Assembly: GCA_018335795.1 (NCBI GenBank)
Contig: JAGXRP010000066.1
Span: forward strand, 1-64,000
Source: Desulfobulbaceae bacterium
Lineage (GTDB): Bacteria; Bacteroidota; Ignavibacteria; Kapaibacteriales; UBA2268
Direction: 5' to 3'
Length of the DNA: 64,000 nt
Below are positions 1 to 7,977 of this stretch, one piece after another. The notes beneath the pieces are model-generated. The model had not been told where the DNA came from. It ran no database searches and saw nothing but the letters and a program-made list of their open reading frames with translations. A program made the translations under genes and the position numbers. Each line of letters begins with the position of its first letter. Position 1 is the first letter of the stretch.

Positions 1-254
1 TCAAGAACATTAGCAGGCATCCAAGAATTATAAACCCATTTCATTGAAAACTCAAGCATTGTCTTCTCAAATTCTTCTTGATTCCAATTTTGTTTCTGCA
101 TAAGTTCAAAAGTGAAATCTGCCTTTTTCCGAAACTTACTGCTCAGGTTAAGCAAATCTTGGTCTGGGAAAAGTGAATCCATAATTGCCAAGAATTCACT
201 CTTTTGCTTTGACCCAATCTGGTCTTTGGACTTGTTGTCCCTGACTTGTGCCAT
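1..254 (-). CDS. Hypothetical phage protein, N-terminal part (runs off the window)
   Basis: This frame is absent from the ORF track because it has no stop inside the window. It starts at an ATG (254 reading left) preceded by a good ribosome site, AGGAG, eight bases upstream. The visible 84 residues begin MAQVRDNKSKDQIG and continue without a stop to the window edge. The reading frame overlaps the 3' end of the DUF4373 gene by 59 bases, typical of the packed operon upstream. Residues 20-84 look helical and rich in aromatic and acidic residues. I do not recognise a family. An internal ATG at 182 is a weaker alternative start. Confidence 0.6.
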   Translation of the reverse strand, partial: MAQVRDNKSKDQIGSKQKSEFLAIMDSLFPDQDLLNLSSKFRKKADFTFELMQKQNWNQEEFEKTMLEFSMKWVYNSWMPANVL

Positions 255-1152
255 TGATCTTACTCCTTTGCTTAAATTTCTGCAAAAACATATCGTAGTA
301 AAGTACTCCGTCTTTTGACTTGTTTCGTAACTTACAAGCAGAAAGAAAATTACCTTGTTCACCCCAAAAAGAATCTTTCCTTGCCCATTCGGTTACTTGA
401 TAGACTTCATCCCTTGAACGCTTGTCAATCCTCACAAGTTTGTCGAAAGTATCCGCCCAATTTTTCAAATCTGCTTCAGTAACCTTTTGAGTGGGTGGCA
501 AAAGCCCCTTAAAAAAGTTTGCATATTCCTTTCCTTCTTCCGAAATCTCCGATTTCGGAGGAGAAGAATTAAATATTTCTTTTTCTTTTACTTTAATTTC
601 CTTTAATTTGTTGCTTTTTGTTGGCTCTCTGTTAAATTCTGTTGGAACACTGTTCAAGTTTTGTTCAAGCATTACATCATAAGTGTTACTATTTTGCTCC
701 AACAATGCTTTAGCATAATTGCCGTTTGTTTGAGCAAGATTACTATCTTGTTCTGCAAAATCGGAAGTTTGTTCTGAGTTTTCTAATGCTTTCAGTCTTC
801 TTGCTTCAGCACTTTTGAGACCTGCTTCAACTTTCTTTTCCCGTTTGTTAATGTATGTTCCTTTCCTTGTGCGAAGTGATTCACTCCAGAAATTATCTCC
901 ATCACTAACAAACAGACCGTATTCAACGCAAGAATTGATGATATTGGTAAGAAGTTCTACTTCCATATTCAAACTATAGGCAATACCTTTTACGTGCTTA
1001 TGGCTTAATTGAGTGTCCTGATTTTCAAACATCATTTCAATCAATATCCAAAAAGCACCATACCCGGTGATACCGTAGTCAGCTCTAAGGCATAGGATCT
1101 TTTCATCATTCCTTGCATTTGTATCGTGAGAAAAATAATATGCTTCTTTCAT
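196..1152 (-). CDS. DUF4373 (Lin1244/Lin1753-like) domain protein
   Basis: The first ~100 residues (MKEAYYFSHDTNARNDEKI..., LRADYGITGYGAFWILIEMM) match the DUF4373 N-terminal domain found in phage and mobile-element proteins of Bacteroidota and Firmicutes, where it resembles replication-organiser proteins with a winged-helix fold. A lysine- and asparagine-rich linker follows, then a C-terminal region (residues ~205-300) with the pattern KVTEADLKNWADTFDKLVRID, also typical of replication proteins. The start overlaps the stop of the upstream primase gene as ATGA, so translation is probably coupled. Likely a DNA-binding replication initiator or organiser, inferred from family and neighbours. Confidence 0.75.
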   Translation of the reverse strand: MKEAYYFSHDTNARNDEKILCLRADYGITGYGAFWILIEMMFENQDTQLSHKHVKGIAYSLNMEVELLTNIINSCVEYGLFVSDGDNFWSESLRTRKGTYINKREKKVEAGLKSAEARRLKALENSEQTSDFAEQDSNLAQTNGNYAKALLEQNSNTYDVMLEQNLNSVPTEFNREPTKSNKLKEIKVKEKEIFNSSPPKSEISEEGKEYANFFKGLLPPTQKVTEADLKNWADTFDKLVRIDKRSRDEVYQVTEWARKDSFWGEQGNFLSACKLRNKSKDGVLYYDMFLQKFKQRSKINGTSQGQQVQRPDWVKAKE

Positions 1153-1754
1153 AACATTAACTGGTTATTTATTACAAAATCTTGATTTAAGATATTGCCA
1201 AAATATTCTAAACGGCAATTACTATTACCGTAAAATAGTCTGTCAATATTAGAACAAGATTTATCGCCACCAAATCTCTCTATCAGTGGTGTTATTGCAT
1301 TTCTGTAAACTTCTGCATTATTGATAAACTGTTCTATTATGAAGACAATTCTAAACCTATTAAACAGTTCTTGATGGCTTGGTGTGGTATAAACAAAAAG
1401 TGCATTCTCCATCACAAATTGGTCTATAAGAGCTTCTTCATATGTTATATATCCTTCTTCTTTGGACTTAATTCTTTTATCATATTTCTTAGTAACATTG
1501 TTATAGGATTTAATATCATTATCAATGTCGATAGCAAGAATTTGTGCCGAATCAATGTCCTTTATTGAAGGTTTCCTACCATTAGCATTTGCTCTTAATA
1601 TACCTGGAGAAAATGCTAAGCCCTTTTGAATATGGCTTGCGAGTTCTTGACCTGTATATTCTATGTTTCTCCAACCATAAGTTGAAGGATTTGCCTTGTT
1701 AAGCATATTCTTATTGATGCTTAGTTTAATTTTTAATGATTCTTTATTTTCCAT
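1149..1754 (-). CDS. Minimal AEP-type (PrimPol-like) primase
   Basis: The protein has the archaeo-eukaryotic primase fingerprint: AIDID around residues 74-78 (paired metal-binding Asp), then TTPSH with RFRIVF, and GGDKSCSNIDRLFYGN. This spacing matches phage and plasmid AEP/PrimPol domains that make primers or extend DNA. It is only about 201 residues, so it is the catalytic domain alone, without the helicase often fused to it. The ATG at 1754 is chosen over 1766 because GGAG lies seven bases before it. It follows the nuclease-ATPase gene across an 80-base gap with a strong stem-loop, and overlaps the DUF4373 gene by four bases. Role inferred: replication priming for the element. Confidence 0.65.
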   Translation of the reverse strand: MENKESLKIKLSINKNMLNKANPSTYGWRNIEYTGQELASHIQKGLAFSPGILRANANGRKPSIKDIDSAQILAIDIDNDIKSYNNVTKKYDKRIKSKEEGYITYEEALIDQFVMENALFVYTTPSHQELFNRFRIVFIIEQFINNAEVYRNAITPLIERFGGDKSCSNIDRLFYGNSNCRLEYFGNILNQDFVINNQLML

Positions 1755-1778
1755 AGTTTTCTCCATTATTAAATAACA

Positions 1779-1836
1779 GCCCGACTATTTGGGGGAATGG
1801 CATATAAGAGGAAGAATATACCTAAAATAGCCGGGC
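1779..1836 (-). other. Nested stem-loop in the only sizeable gap of the early operon
   Basis: On the minus strand GCCCGGCTATTT pairs with AAATAGTCGGGC (11 Watson-Crick pairs and one G-T), and inside it GGTATAT pairs with ATATGCC around a pyrimidine loop TCTTCCTCTT. It lies between the nuclease-ATPase stop and the primase start. No clean U-tract follows, so it may be an attenuator, a processing site or a replication structure rather than a simple terminator. Confidence 0.6.
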
Positions 1837-1845
1837 AATCATTCA

Positions 1846-3858
1846 TTATGCAACAAGTTCTGTATGAATATTTAAGTCAGAATCACCTACTTTTGTAACT
1901 ATCATCTGTAATCCAGAATCAATTGCTTTTGTCTTGAATTCGTTAAAAGTATCTTTGTCAAGTCGTTCAATTCCGTCCACACAAATAATTCCAAGTTCGC
2001 TTGCTCTTATTTTTGCTACTTCAACTGCAATTTTTACTTGTTCGGCTGTATTCAGTTTATCGAATACAATGTCTTTGCAATAGATTTCGCCTTCTTTGAT
2101 TTCAAGGTCTTTAATTGGTAATTCTTTTAAGAGATTTTCTTTGAGCTTATCTAATCCTGTTAAAGCACTGCTTAACTTATCGGTTTCTTCTTTAAGCATT
2201 AAACATTCATTGTGAAACTGCTCTACTAATTCACGTGTTTTCTCTTGGTTTTGATATTGTTTGTGTTGCTCCTGAAGCATAGACAATTCTGTAATAAGCG
2301 GTAAATACTTATCCTCAAACTTTGAATGAATCTCTGTCTTTTGGCTTTCAAACCAATCATAGATTTCTTGTTTACTGCTCTCGTGTTCGAGCCGAAGCCT
2401 GTTCATTTCATCTTGAAATCTTTCTTCTTCGTTGTCAAGTTTCTTAATTCTGATATTAACAGCTTGGTCTAAGAACATACTTTTTTTACCTTCCATTTCA
2501 CCTTTTTTATTCTCCAAAGATTTAATCTTTTCAAGCAATTCATTCGGAGAATAATTCAGTTCTGCTATTGATTCTTTAAGTTGTGTCATAGTAGCAGATT
2601 TCTCTTTTAATGCTCTGTTTACACCTGTTCTTTCATCATAGAATTGTTTGTATATCCTGCCGATTACTTCAAGAGCGTGTCCGTTTAAATCATCCCGAAC
2701 CCTGCCACTCATACCGTTTAAAGAACTCTCAAGATGGTCTTTTGTTAATTTCATTGGAATCGCTTCAAGCAGATAATTAACTCTATTCTTTTTATCTGCT
2801 GTTAGAAATTGCACAGGATTTACTGATAACATATCAATAAGTTTGTCAATATAGGTTTGTGGCTTATTGATTCTGTTCCCATCTTTGTCTAATATTTTAA
2901 CATCAGACTTACTTTGTGTAACAGTCTTGGTTAGTTGAACTCCATCATCGAGAATAAGAACAATTTCGCCTTTATCTGTTCCGTTTCGGAGGAGCTTTGC
3001 ATCATGACCACCGTTTAAGGCGTGTTTAATAGATTCAAGGATTGATGTTTTACCCGAACCATTTCTGCCCTCTATTAAAGTAAATTTACCGGGGTCAAAT
3101 TCTAATTCTTCTATTCCAAGAAGATTTGCTATTTTGATTTTCTGGATTTTCATATCTAATTCCATTTGATTATTTGTAGAATCAATTTGATTTGATGATT
3201 GAATAACTTTTAGTTGTTTTGGCTCACTCTTATAGTCCGGAGTGAAATATTCTTCGAGCTTTTGGTTGTGAATAAACTTAACAAAATCTGTTAAGAGTTC
3301 ATTAAGGTCATCACGCAAGTCTGGATAAGCATTAAATGAAAACTGTTCTATATTTCTTAGTTCAATTCCACCTACTTTATCTGACAAACAGAATACATTG
3401 TAATAAACTCGTTCTGCCTCAAATATGTCAAGATAGTATTTCCATTGACAAGAATTGAAGTATCTTTCAAAATCAAACATTCCCCAGCAGGTTTTGTTTT
3501 CAATGATGTGGTTGCCATATAACTGGTCAACCTTGGCTACAACTTCAACTTCTTCATCTCCAATCTTATAAATTTTTGTTATCTTAACTTCAAATGGTGC
3601 GTCTTGAACAATTTTTTCGTAGCATGGAGATATAATATCAAAATCGAACTCAATACCATTTTTTGCTTTGAATACATTCCTTTCGGGAATAAATCTTTCT
3701 TCTGCTTTTTCGAGAATATCGTGGAATGCACTACCAAGATCCATATACCTTGACGGAGTAAATTCTCCACGTACCCTTTTGAGAAGGTCTTCAAGTTCAA
3801 TCGAACCATTTAAGTAGTTCCTAAATGATTCAATGGTAGTTACTGCAATTTTAAGCAT
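1846..3858 (-). CDS. RecB-like nuclease fused to a Rad50/RecF-like ATPase
   Basis: Two halves are visible. Residues 1-~220 form a PD-(D/E)XK exonuclease of the RecB/Cas4 type: GSAFHDILE (motif with His near 46), KVDQLYGNHIIENK (Asp and E-x-K near 109-121), then a QWKYYLDIF helix. From ~240 an SMC/Rad50-like ATPase follows: EGRNGSGKTSILE (Walker A near 260), a short coiled coil (~residues 400-560) without a zinc-hook CxxC, a signature-like LNTAEQVKIAVEVAK, and a Walker B IICVDGIERLD near 625. The start at 3858 is preferred over 3885 because GGAGG precedes it by seven bases. Likely role: DNA end-processing for phage recombination in one polypeptide, analogous to SbcCD or RecBCD-type partners. 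Function is inferred from the domains. Confidence 0.7.
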   Translation of the reverse strand: MLKIAVTTIESFRNYLNGSIELEDLLKRVRGEFTPSRYMDLGSAFHDILEKAEERFIPERNVFKAKNGIEFDFDIISPCYEKIVQDAPFEVKITKIYKIGDEEVEVVAKVDQLYGNHIIENKTCWGMFDFERYFNSCQWKYYLDIFEAERVYYNVFCLSDKVGGIELRNIEQFSFNAYPDLRDDLNELLTDFVKFIHNQKLEEYFTPDYKSEPKQLKVIQSSNQIDSTNNQMELDMKIQKIKIANLLGIEELEFDPGKFTLIEGRNGSGKTSILESIKHALNGGHDAKLLRNGTDKGEIVLILDDGVQLTKTVTQSKSDVKILDKDGNRINKPQTYIDKLIDMLSVNPVQFLTADKKNRVNYLLEAIPMKLTKDHLESSLNGMSGRVRDDLNGHALEVIGRIYKQFYDERTGVNRALKEKSATMTQLKESIAELNYSPNELLEKIKSLENKKGEMEGKKSMFLDQAVNIRIKKLDNEEERFQDEMNRLRLEHESSKQEIYDWFESQKTEIHSKFEDKYLPLITELSMLQEQHKQYQNQEKTRELVEQFHNECLMLKEETDKLSSALTGLDKLKENLLKELPIKDLEIKEGEIYCKDIVFDKLNTAEQVKIAVEVAKIRASELGIICVDGIERLDKDTFNEFKTKAIDSGLQMIVTKVGDSDLNIHTELVA

Positions 3859-4168
3859 AACAATACCTCCGTTTCTTATTCCCAAGATACCTTTTCACCA
3901 TTGGTTTAGGATTAACAGTATTTAGCCAAATTACTTTGGTTTTGCAAACAGAATCCTTGTCATCTACAAACCAGAGGATACTTATGTACTCTGTCATCTT
4001 TTCTTCGTCATAGAAAATCTTATAAGATTGTTTCAACAATGGATTACTTACCTTATGCTTAGAATGAATATAATAGATTATCTCACGAGTAAATACTGAA
4101 ATTAAAGTATTCAATCTTGACTTGCCCGACCATTGTGGCAATTGCTTTCTGAAATCAATTTGTATCAT
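3851..4168 (-). CDS. Hypothetical phage early protein
   Basis: A 105-residue basic protein with no family I recognise. It is preceded by GGAGGATTT-ATG, a strong ribosome site placed just after the stop of the Sak4-like gene, and its last codons overlap the start of the nuclease-ATPase gene by eight bases. This tight packing supports a real gene that may assist the recombination module. The middle (YKIFYDEEKMTEYISILWFVDDKDS) looks like a beta-rich core; the C-terminus ends in a KRYLGNKKRRY patch that could bind nucleic acid. No catalytic motif is visible. Confidence 0.6.
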   Translation of the reverse strand: MIQIDFRKQLPQWSGKSRLNTLISVFTREIIYYIHSKHKVSNPLLKQSYKIFYDEEKMTEYISILWFVDDKDSVCKTKVIWLNTVNPKPMVKRYLGNKKRRYCYA

Positions 4169-4176
4169 AAATCCTC

Positions 4177-5169
4177 CTATCCGAAATTAAAGTCTGGTTC
4201 TTCGATTTCTATAGATTCCTTTTTAGATGTTGATTTGATTGTCTTTGCTTTTTCTACAACTGTTGGTGCTTCAGTTTGAATTTGATAGAACTTCTTTTCA
4301 TCTTTATTAAACTCAAAATTCAGTTCTTTTGCACGGAGTTGGATTTTGTCCCAAATCTGCTTTTTGACACCATTTTTCATACTTGCAAGCTCTGGTAAAA
4401 AAGTGTTTATATCTGTCAAACTGCTCATACCTTGAACTTTTGAAGATAATTCTTTGATCAGTTTTATCGTGTCTGCTTGTGATTGAGTTTGACCGTTTAT
4501 TGCAGATTTCATATCTTTGACTAATCCTGCAAAGAAATCCGGATTGTTGTTGAAATCAGGGATAGTCATTGCACTGAATTTAGCAGAATTTTTGCCAATC
4601 CAATAGTCCGTAGGATTGAAATCTATCGTTCTCTTATTATCTTTAATGAATAGATACCCTACAAAATCAGCTGTTTGAAGAACTCTGTCATAGCTCCCGC
4701 CTGTGATGGCGGGACGCTTGATTCTCAAATCACCTTCTTCCTTTTCTCTTACGTGAGCTATCATAACTACGTCTTTGCCAAGAGTTTTGAGTTTGCCAAC
4801 AAACAGTGAAAACTCATCTTTCAGTTTGCCATAAAATTGCAATTTGTTACGAGCAAGTTTCGGCTCTTGGTCAATTATCCAAGCACCCATATAGTCTAAT
4901 AGTGTGTCAATGGTGTCAAGGATTACTGTATTGTAACTGCCGAATGTCTTTATTAATTCTCCAATATTATCGTTTATCTGCTTCCAGCTCTCGATAACAA
5001 GAACATCTTTCCTGAAATCACTTCTGTGAACGCCTTTGTCAAAATCCAATGTTAAAGGGCTTTCAGCCGTATTTACTAAGCTGGTTTTGCCTGAACCCGG
5101 TTCTCCGTAAATAAGGATGTTGACTGTTTCTACGATTAAGGGTTCGTCTGATTTAACTATTTTAAACAT
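4177..5169 (-). CDS. Sak4-like AAA/RecA-fold ATPase
   Basis: The N-terminal ~220 residues are a RecA-fold ATPase: NILIYGEPGSGKTSL (Walker A, residues 22-30), NTVILDTIDTLLD (Walker B region near 81-93) and DVVMIAHVREKEEG (sensor-like strand). This matches the AAA_24/Sak4 type of phage ATPase, a RecA/Rad51-related ssDNA-binding protein used in phage single-strand annealing recombination. The C-terminal ~100 residues are charged and lysine-rich, ending EIEEPDFNFG, an acidic tail like those that bind partner proteins. AGGAG precedes the start, inside the 3' end of the small membrane-protein gene. Its neighbours (nuclease-ATPase, DUF932 protein) fit a recombination role. Confidence 0.7.
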   Translation of the reverse strand: MFKIVKSDEPLIVETVNILIYGEPGSGKTSLVNTAESPLTLDFDKGVHRSDFRKDVLVIESWKQINDNIGELIKTFGSYNTVILDTIDTLLDYMGAWIIDQEPKLARNKLQFYGKLKDEFSLFVGKLKTLGKDVVMIAHVREKEEGDLRIKRPAITGGSYDRVLQTADFVGYLFIKDNKRTIDFNPTDYWIGKNSAKFSAMTIPDFNNNPDFFAGLVKDMKSAINGQTQSQADTIKLIKELSSKVQGMSSLTDINTFLPELASMKNGVKKQIWDKIQLRAKELNFEFNKDEKKFYQIQTEAPTVVEKAKTIKSTSKKESIEIEEPDFNFG

Positions 5170-5170
5170 A

Positions 5171-5314
5171 TTAATTTACTCCTGATTTTATTAAAAAAAC
5201 TGAAATTAAAAGCAATGCTATTGCTATATATAAGCCTGTTATGGCTAATTTGTTGAGTGTTCTTTTCTCAAATGGAGATAAGTAATTGAATTTCTTTAAT
5301 TTCAAAGGTTTCAT
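5171..5314 (-). CDS. Small single-pass membrane protein (47 aa), absent from ORF track
   Basis: A 47-codon frame, MKPLKLKKFNYLSPFEKR followed by a hydrophobic segment (LAITGLYIAIALLLISVFLI) and a short tail. AGGAG lies six bases before the ATG, and the stop is one base from the start of the Sak4-like gene, so it fits the operon precisely. The basic N-terminus suggests it stays inside, with one transmembrane helix. No homologue is recognised. Possible roles are superinfection exclusion or membrane anchoring of a replication protein; both are guesses. Confidence 0.6.
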   Translation of the reverse strand: MKPLKLKKFNYLSPFEKRTLNKLAITGLYIAIALLLISVFLIKSGVN

Positions 5315-5323
5315 CTCAATCTC

Positions 5324-6514
5324 CTAATTCAAAGTTAGTTGTTGATAATGCTTAACTGCTGGTCTGTCATAGTTTTCAATATTATTTAGAATACTTACCG
5401 AAGCTGTCTCAAGTTCATATCTGGTATCAGGTTGAACTTTTTGAGCAAGATAGGTAATACTTTGAACTGCACCAAAACCTGTAGTATCACCACCTTGAAT
5501 AAAATAGTTCAAAAGTTCATTCTTGCGTTCTTCTGAAAAGTTCAATGATAGACTGATATTTTGAATAGCATCTACAGGATGTTCCAATACTTTTGTTCCT
5601 TTCAATGACATATCATCAAGAACATTTCCAAGGTAGTTTTCTGAGAGATAAGCATTCACGGCATCTTTTACTTGGAATTGAATTAGTTCGAGTTCTTTCT
5701 GCCTCGTGTTTTCACTCCAATCAAAACTGCCGATTTCCATTTTAGTTCCAAGATGTCTTTCGGCAATTTTATCCTTTTGGAGAATCATTCCGTTTCTGCA
5801 AGCTAATACCATTAATCGTGGTGCTATAGTGAATGTTGCGTGCCCTGTTTCAGAGTTTGAGAGTATAAAACCTGAACAAACCCCAAAACCACTATCGTTG
5901 TTTGTACCGTAAGGAACTTTATAGTTTCTAAGTAGTTCGGGTGCTGACTTAACTATGTCTGGTGCTATAAACCTAACATACATTCTTTGTTCAGTTAAAT
6001 CTGCACTATCAATAATTACTTTCTGGTCGGATTGTCTTATAGCTTCAAGAGCAGTGATTAGAATATCTAAGTGGTCTATTACTTTGAATCTGTCGGATAA
6101 GAAAGCTCTTGCAATACCATTACCACCGTTGTTATCTACAAAGCTTCTTAGAAAGTAGTTAGCAGGTTTTCGGTTTAGCCACTCAGTAACATTATAGTCG
6201 AGCATATCAACTGCTTCTTTACGAAGTCTTTCATAATATCTGCCAGGAATACCAAGTTTGTCTGATATTTGAGCGTGGCAAGAATCTGTAATATCGAAAT
6301 AGTCTGTTTGCGAATTATTCGATATTGTGATTCCCGAATTTGATAAAAGGTTGAATAACTCTTTGTCAGGTTTTGAATCAGTCAAAGCAAGTTTCCCTTC
6401 TATCATTTTGAGTGAAGTAGAAGGAACAATTAAGTCCTTCTTCCTTAGCTTTTGACTCTCAAGCTCTTTTACCAAAGAACCCAAGTCAATTTTAGAAAAA
6501 TTTGTTTGTTCCAT
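5324..6514 (-). CDS. DUF932 domain phage/plasmid protein
   Basis: A 396-residue protein matching the DUF932 family of phage and plasmid proteins over most of its length: FDITDSCHAQISDKLGIPGRYY, NYFLRSFVDNNGGNGIARAFLSDRFKVIDHLDIL, the SETGHATFTIAPRLMVLACRNGM block and GAVQSITYLAQ near the C-terminus. The family's biochemical function is not established; members occur beside recombination and replication genes. AAGGAG precedes the ATG by nine bases. It is the largest protein of the middle operon and sits directly before the small membrane protein and the Sak4-like ATPase. Confidence 0.8.
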   Translation of the reverse strand: MEQTNFSKIDLGSLVKELESQKLRKKDLIVPSTSLKMIEGKLALTDSKPDKELFNLLSNSGITISNNSQTDYFDITDSCHAQISDKLGIPGRYYERLRKEAVDMLDYNVTEWLNRKPANYFLRSFVDNNGGNGIARAFLSDRFKVIDHLDILITALEAIRQSDQKVIIDSADLTEQRMYVRFIAPDIVKSAPELLRNYKVPYGTNNDSGFGVCSGFILSNSETGHATFTIAPRLMVLACRNGMILQKDKIAERHLGTKMEIGSFDWSENTRQKELELIQFQVKDAVNAYLSENYLGNVLDDMSLKGTKVLEHPVDAIQNISLSLNFSEERKNELLNYFIQGGDTTGFGAVQSITYLAQKVQPDTRYELETASVSILNNIENYDRPAVKHYQQLTLN

Positions 6515-6527
6515 AGGAAAATTCTCC

Positions 6528-6737
6528 TTATTTTTGTAGTTGAAAATATTGATTATTTTTAAAATCCTTTTGAGTACCAGTCAAAGGGATTTTTTCGTTT
6601 TTATTCTTTGTTATGTAATCAGCGATTGCTTCTCGTACCTGCCAAGTGATAGGTTTTCTGATACCTTTTTTACGCAAGTTTTCACGGATTTCGTACATAT
6701 CTGATACTTGTTCAGGATTCAACTTCATCATATACAT
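6528..6737 (-). CDS. Small hypothetical protein, possible ribbon-helix-helix fold
   Basis: A 69-residue protein. Residues 4-45 (MKLNPEQVSDMYEIRENLRKKGIRKPITWQ...EAIADYI) have the strand-helix-helix look of small CopG-like regulators, but the match is too weak to name. The tail is asparagine- and lysine-rich. GGAG lies nine bases before the ATG at 6737, and the gene overlaps its upstream neighbour by 26 bases. It precedes the DUF932 gene by 13 bases. A regulator role is a guess. Confidence 0.5.
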   Translation of the reverse strand: MYMMKLNPEQVSDMYEIRENLRKKGIRKPITWQVREAIADYITKNKNEKIPLTGTQKDFKNNQYFQLQK

Positions 6738-7128
6738 CTTGGTTTACTCCATTGATTTTCAAACCTAATTTTGTTATGATTGGGACTATTTCCATTTCGG
6801 AAACATTCCTGCCGCCGTTTACTCTCCAAAACATATCGAACCACCAACGCATTCCAGGTAATTTGAATCGCCAAGTGGAAAACCGTGCTACATTGGTTTT
6901 GACCAAGAAAACAAATACCGTCATATCTTCTGCTGTCTTGAAACTTCCAATCGGCTCAACTTCTGAATCAATTTCTTTTTTGACAAAGCTAATAAAATCA
7001 GGGTGTTCTTCTTCTGTTATAACACATCCTTCCCATACTGCAATTACTGATCCGTCAGGTGTATTCCAATCTGCTTCTTCTGAAAACCAAGTTGATGGTT
7101 CTTCGGTTTGATTGCCAAACTTTATCAT
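6712..7128 (-). CDS. Hypothetical phage early protein
   Basis: A 138-residue acidic protein of unknown family. It is tryptophan-rich (ADWNTPDGSVIAVWEG, FSTWRFKLPGMRWWFDMFWRVNGG), suggesting a compact globular domain rather than a linker. GGAGG six bases before the ATG and an ATGA overlap with the gene upstream support translation. The opposite-strand ORF at 6752-7111 is its shadow. Confidence 0.55.
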   Translation of the reverse strand: MIKFGNQTEEPSTWFSEEADWNTPDGSVIAVWEGCVITEEEHPDFISFVKKEIDSEVEPIGSFKTAEDMTVFVFLVKTNVARFSTWRFKLPGMRWWFDMFWRVNGGRNVSEMEIVPIITKLGLKINGVNQDVYDEVES

Positions 7129-7343
7129 TTTGCCTCCAACTCAAAGTAACCTGAAATATCATTCTCGCTTACTATTTGGAGAAGGTTCAATTCCAGTGCA
7201 TTTGCCTCCTGCCTGTCTCGGCATTGGAAATACAAGGAACGAAATTCATAATTCAAGGCATCTGCATTGAACTTTGATTTACTGATGATAAGTTTCATCT
7301 TGTCAAAGTCTTCATTCGAGTTGCAAGTGAAGATTAGTTGCAT
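7125..7343 (-). CDS. Small hypothetical phage protein
   Basis: 72 residues, unknown family. It begins MQLIFTCNSNEDFDKMKLII and alternates predicted strands and helices like a small alpha/beta domain. GAGG lies eight bases before the start. Its ATG overlaps the stop of the preceding gene by one base (TAATG) and its own stop overlaps the next start (ATGA), so three small genes are translationally linked. Confidence 0.5.
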   Translation of the reverse strand: MQLIFTCNSNEDFDKMKLIISKSKFNADALNYEFRSLYFQCRDRQEANALELNLLQIVSENDISGYFELEAK

Positions 7344-7579
7344 TATTCATCCTCCTCAGAATCTTCGCCAAGTTCTGAAATTGTATCATCTACAGTTACT
7401 AAAGAACCACCTAAAAATTCGTGTTCTTTGAGAATAGCTGTTTTGATATGAGCGTACCAATAACATTTAGCACGTTCTTTTGTCGTACCTTCAGGTAGAA
7501 GGTCTTTGGCTGCTTCGAGTAATTCAAGCATTTGCTCTTTAATCTCGGTAAGCCTTTCGATTGCTTCTGCATTTTGCAT
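7343..7579 (-). CDS. Small acidic helical hypothetical protein
   Basis: 78 residues, mostly helical (AIERLTEIKEQMLELLEAAKDLL), with a strongly acidic tail SELGEDSEEDE. AAGGAT precedes the ATG. No family recognised. The acidic tail is like that of small phage DNA-mimic or partner-binding proteins, but nothing specific supports that. Linked by a one-base overlap to the next gene. Confidence 0.5.
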   Translation of the reverse strand: MQNAEAIERLTEIKEQMLELLEAAKDLLPEGTTKERAKCYWYAHIKTAILKEHEFLGGSLVTVDDTISELGEDSEEDE

Positions 7580-7620
7580 AAGTTTATCCTTACATTATTT
7601 ATAAATATCTCATAGTTATT

Positions 7621-7950
7621 CTATGAGGCAAAAATTTCAGTTCTGAAAAATTCTTCAATTGATTTATTTGACAATACTGCAGATTCTTGTCTGCTTCTTA
7701 CCAATTTATTTTGCTTTGGCTTCTTGATTTCCAAATCACGCATTTCAAGTTTCCTATCATGGTAAGATAAAACTTCACGATATAGGGTTTTTAGATACTT
7801 CCTGCCATCACTTGCATTTGTATCAACCCACGAGCGGATTTCATTTGTCTCCATAAGTTTTTTTGCTTTGGAATATGCTACTTCTAAGACTTTGGCTACT
7901 TCAGAAGGTCCAAGCTCTGTTTCGGATTCAATATGTCTTAGTTGTTTCAT
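7621..7950 (-). CDS. Small helix-turn-helix protein (excisionase-like)
   Basis: The N-terminal ~60 residues (LGPSEVAKVLEVAYSKAKKLMETNEIRSWVDTNASDGRKYLKT) have the arrangement of an excisionase/MerR-like winged helix: a helix-turn-helix followed by the wing that usually reads R-x-Y/F. The remainder is a charged helix and tail (DRKLEMRDLEIKKPKQNK). A perfect 14-base palindrome lies directly upstream of its start and could be its own operator. No clear Shine-Dalgarno is present. A role as excisionase or early regulator is inferred; the integrase lies at the other end of the visible element. Confidence 0.5.
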   Translation of the reverse strand: MKQLRHIESETELGPSEVAKVLEVAYSKAKKLMETNEIRSWVDTNASDGRKYLKTLYREVLSYHDRKLEMRDLEIKKPKQNKLVRSRQESAVLSNKSIEEFFRTEIFAS

Positions 7951-7952
7951 TA

Positions 7953-7966
7953 TTTAATCGATTAAA
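7953..7966. promoter_or_regulatory. Perfect 14-bp palindrome upstream of excisionase-like gene
   Basis: TTTAATCGATTAAA is a perfect palindrome two bases from the start codon of the helix-turn-helix gene. A dimeric regulator could bind there and block translation or transcription of the operon downstream. Short AT-rich palindromes also occur by chance. Confidence 0.35.
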
Positions 7967-7977
7967 GTATAGACAAA

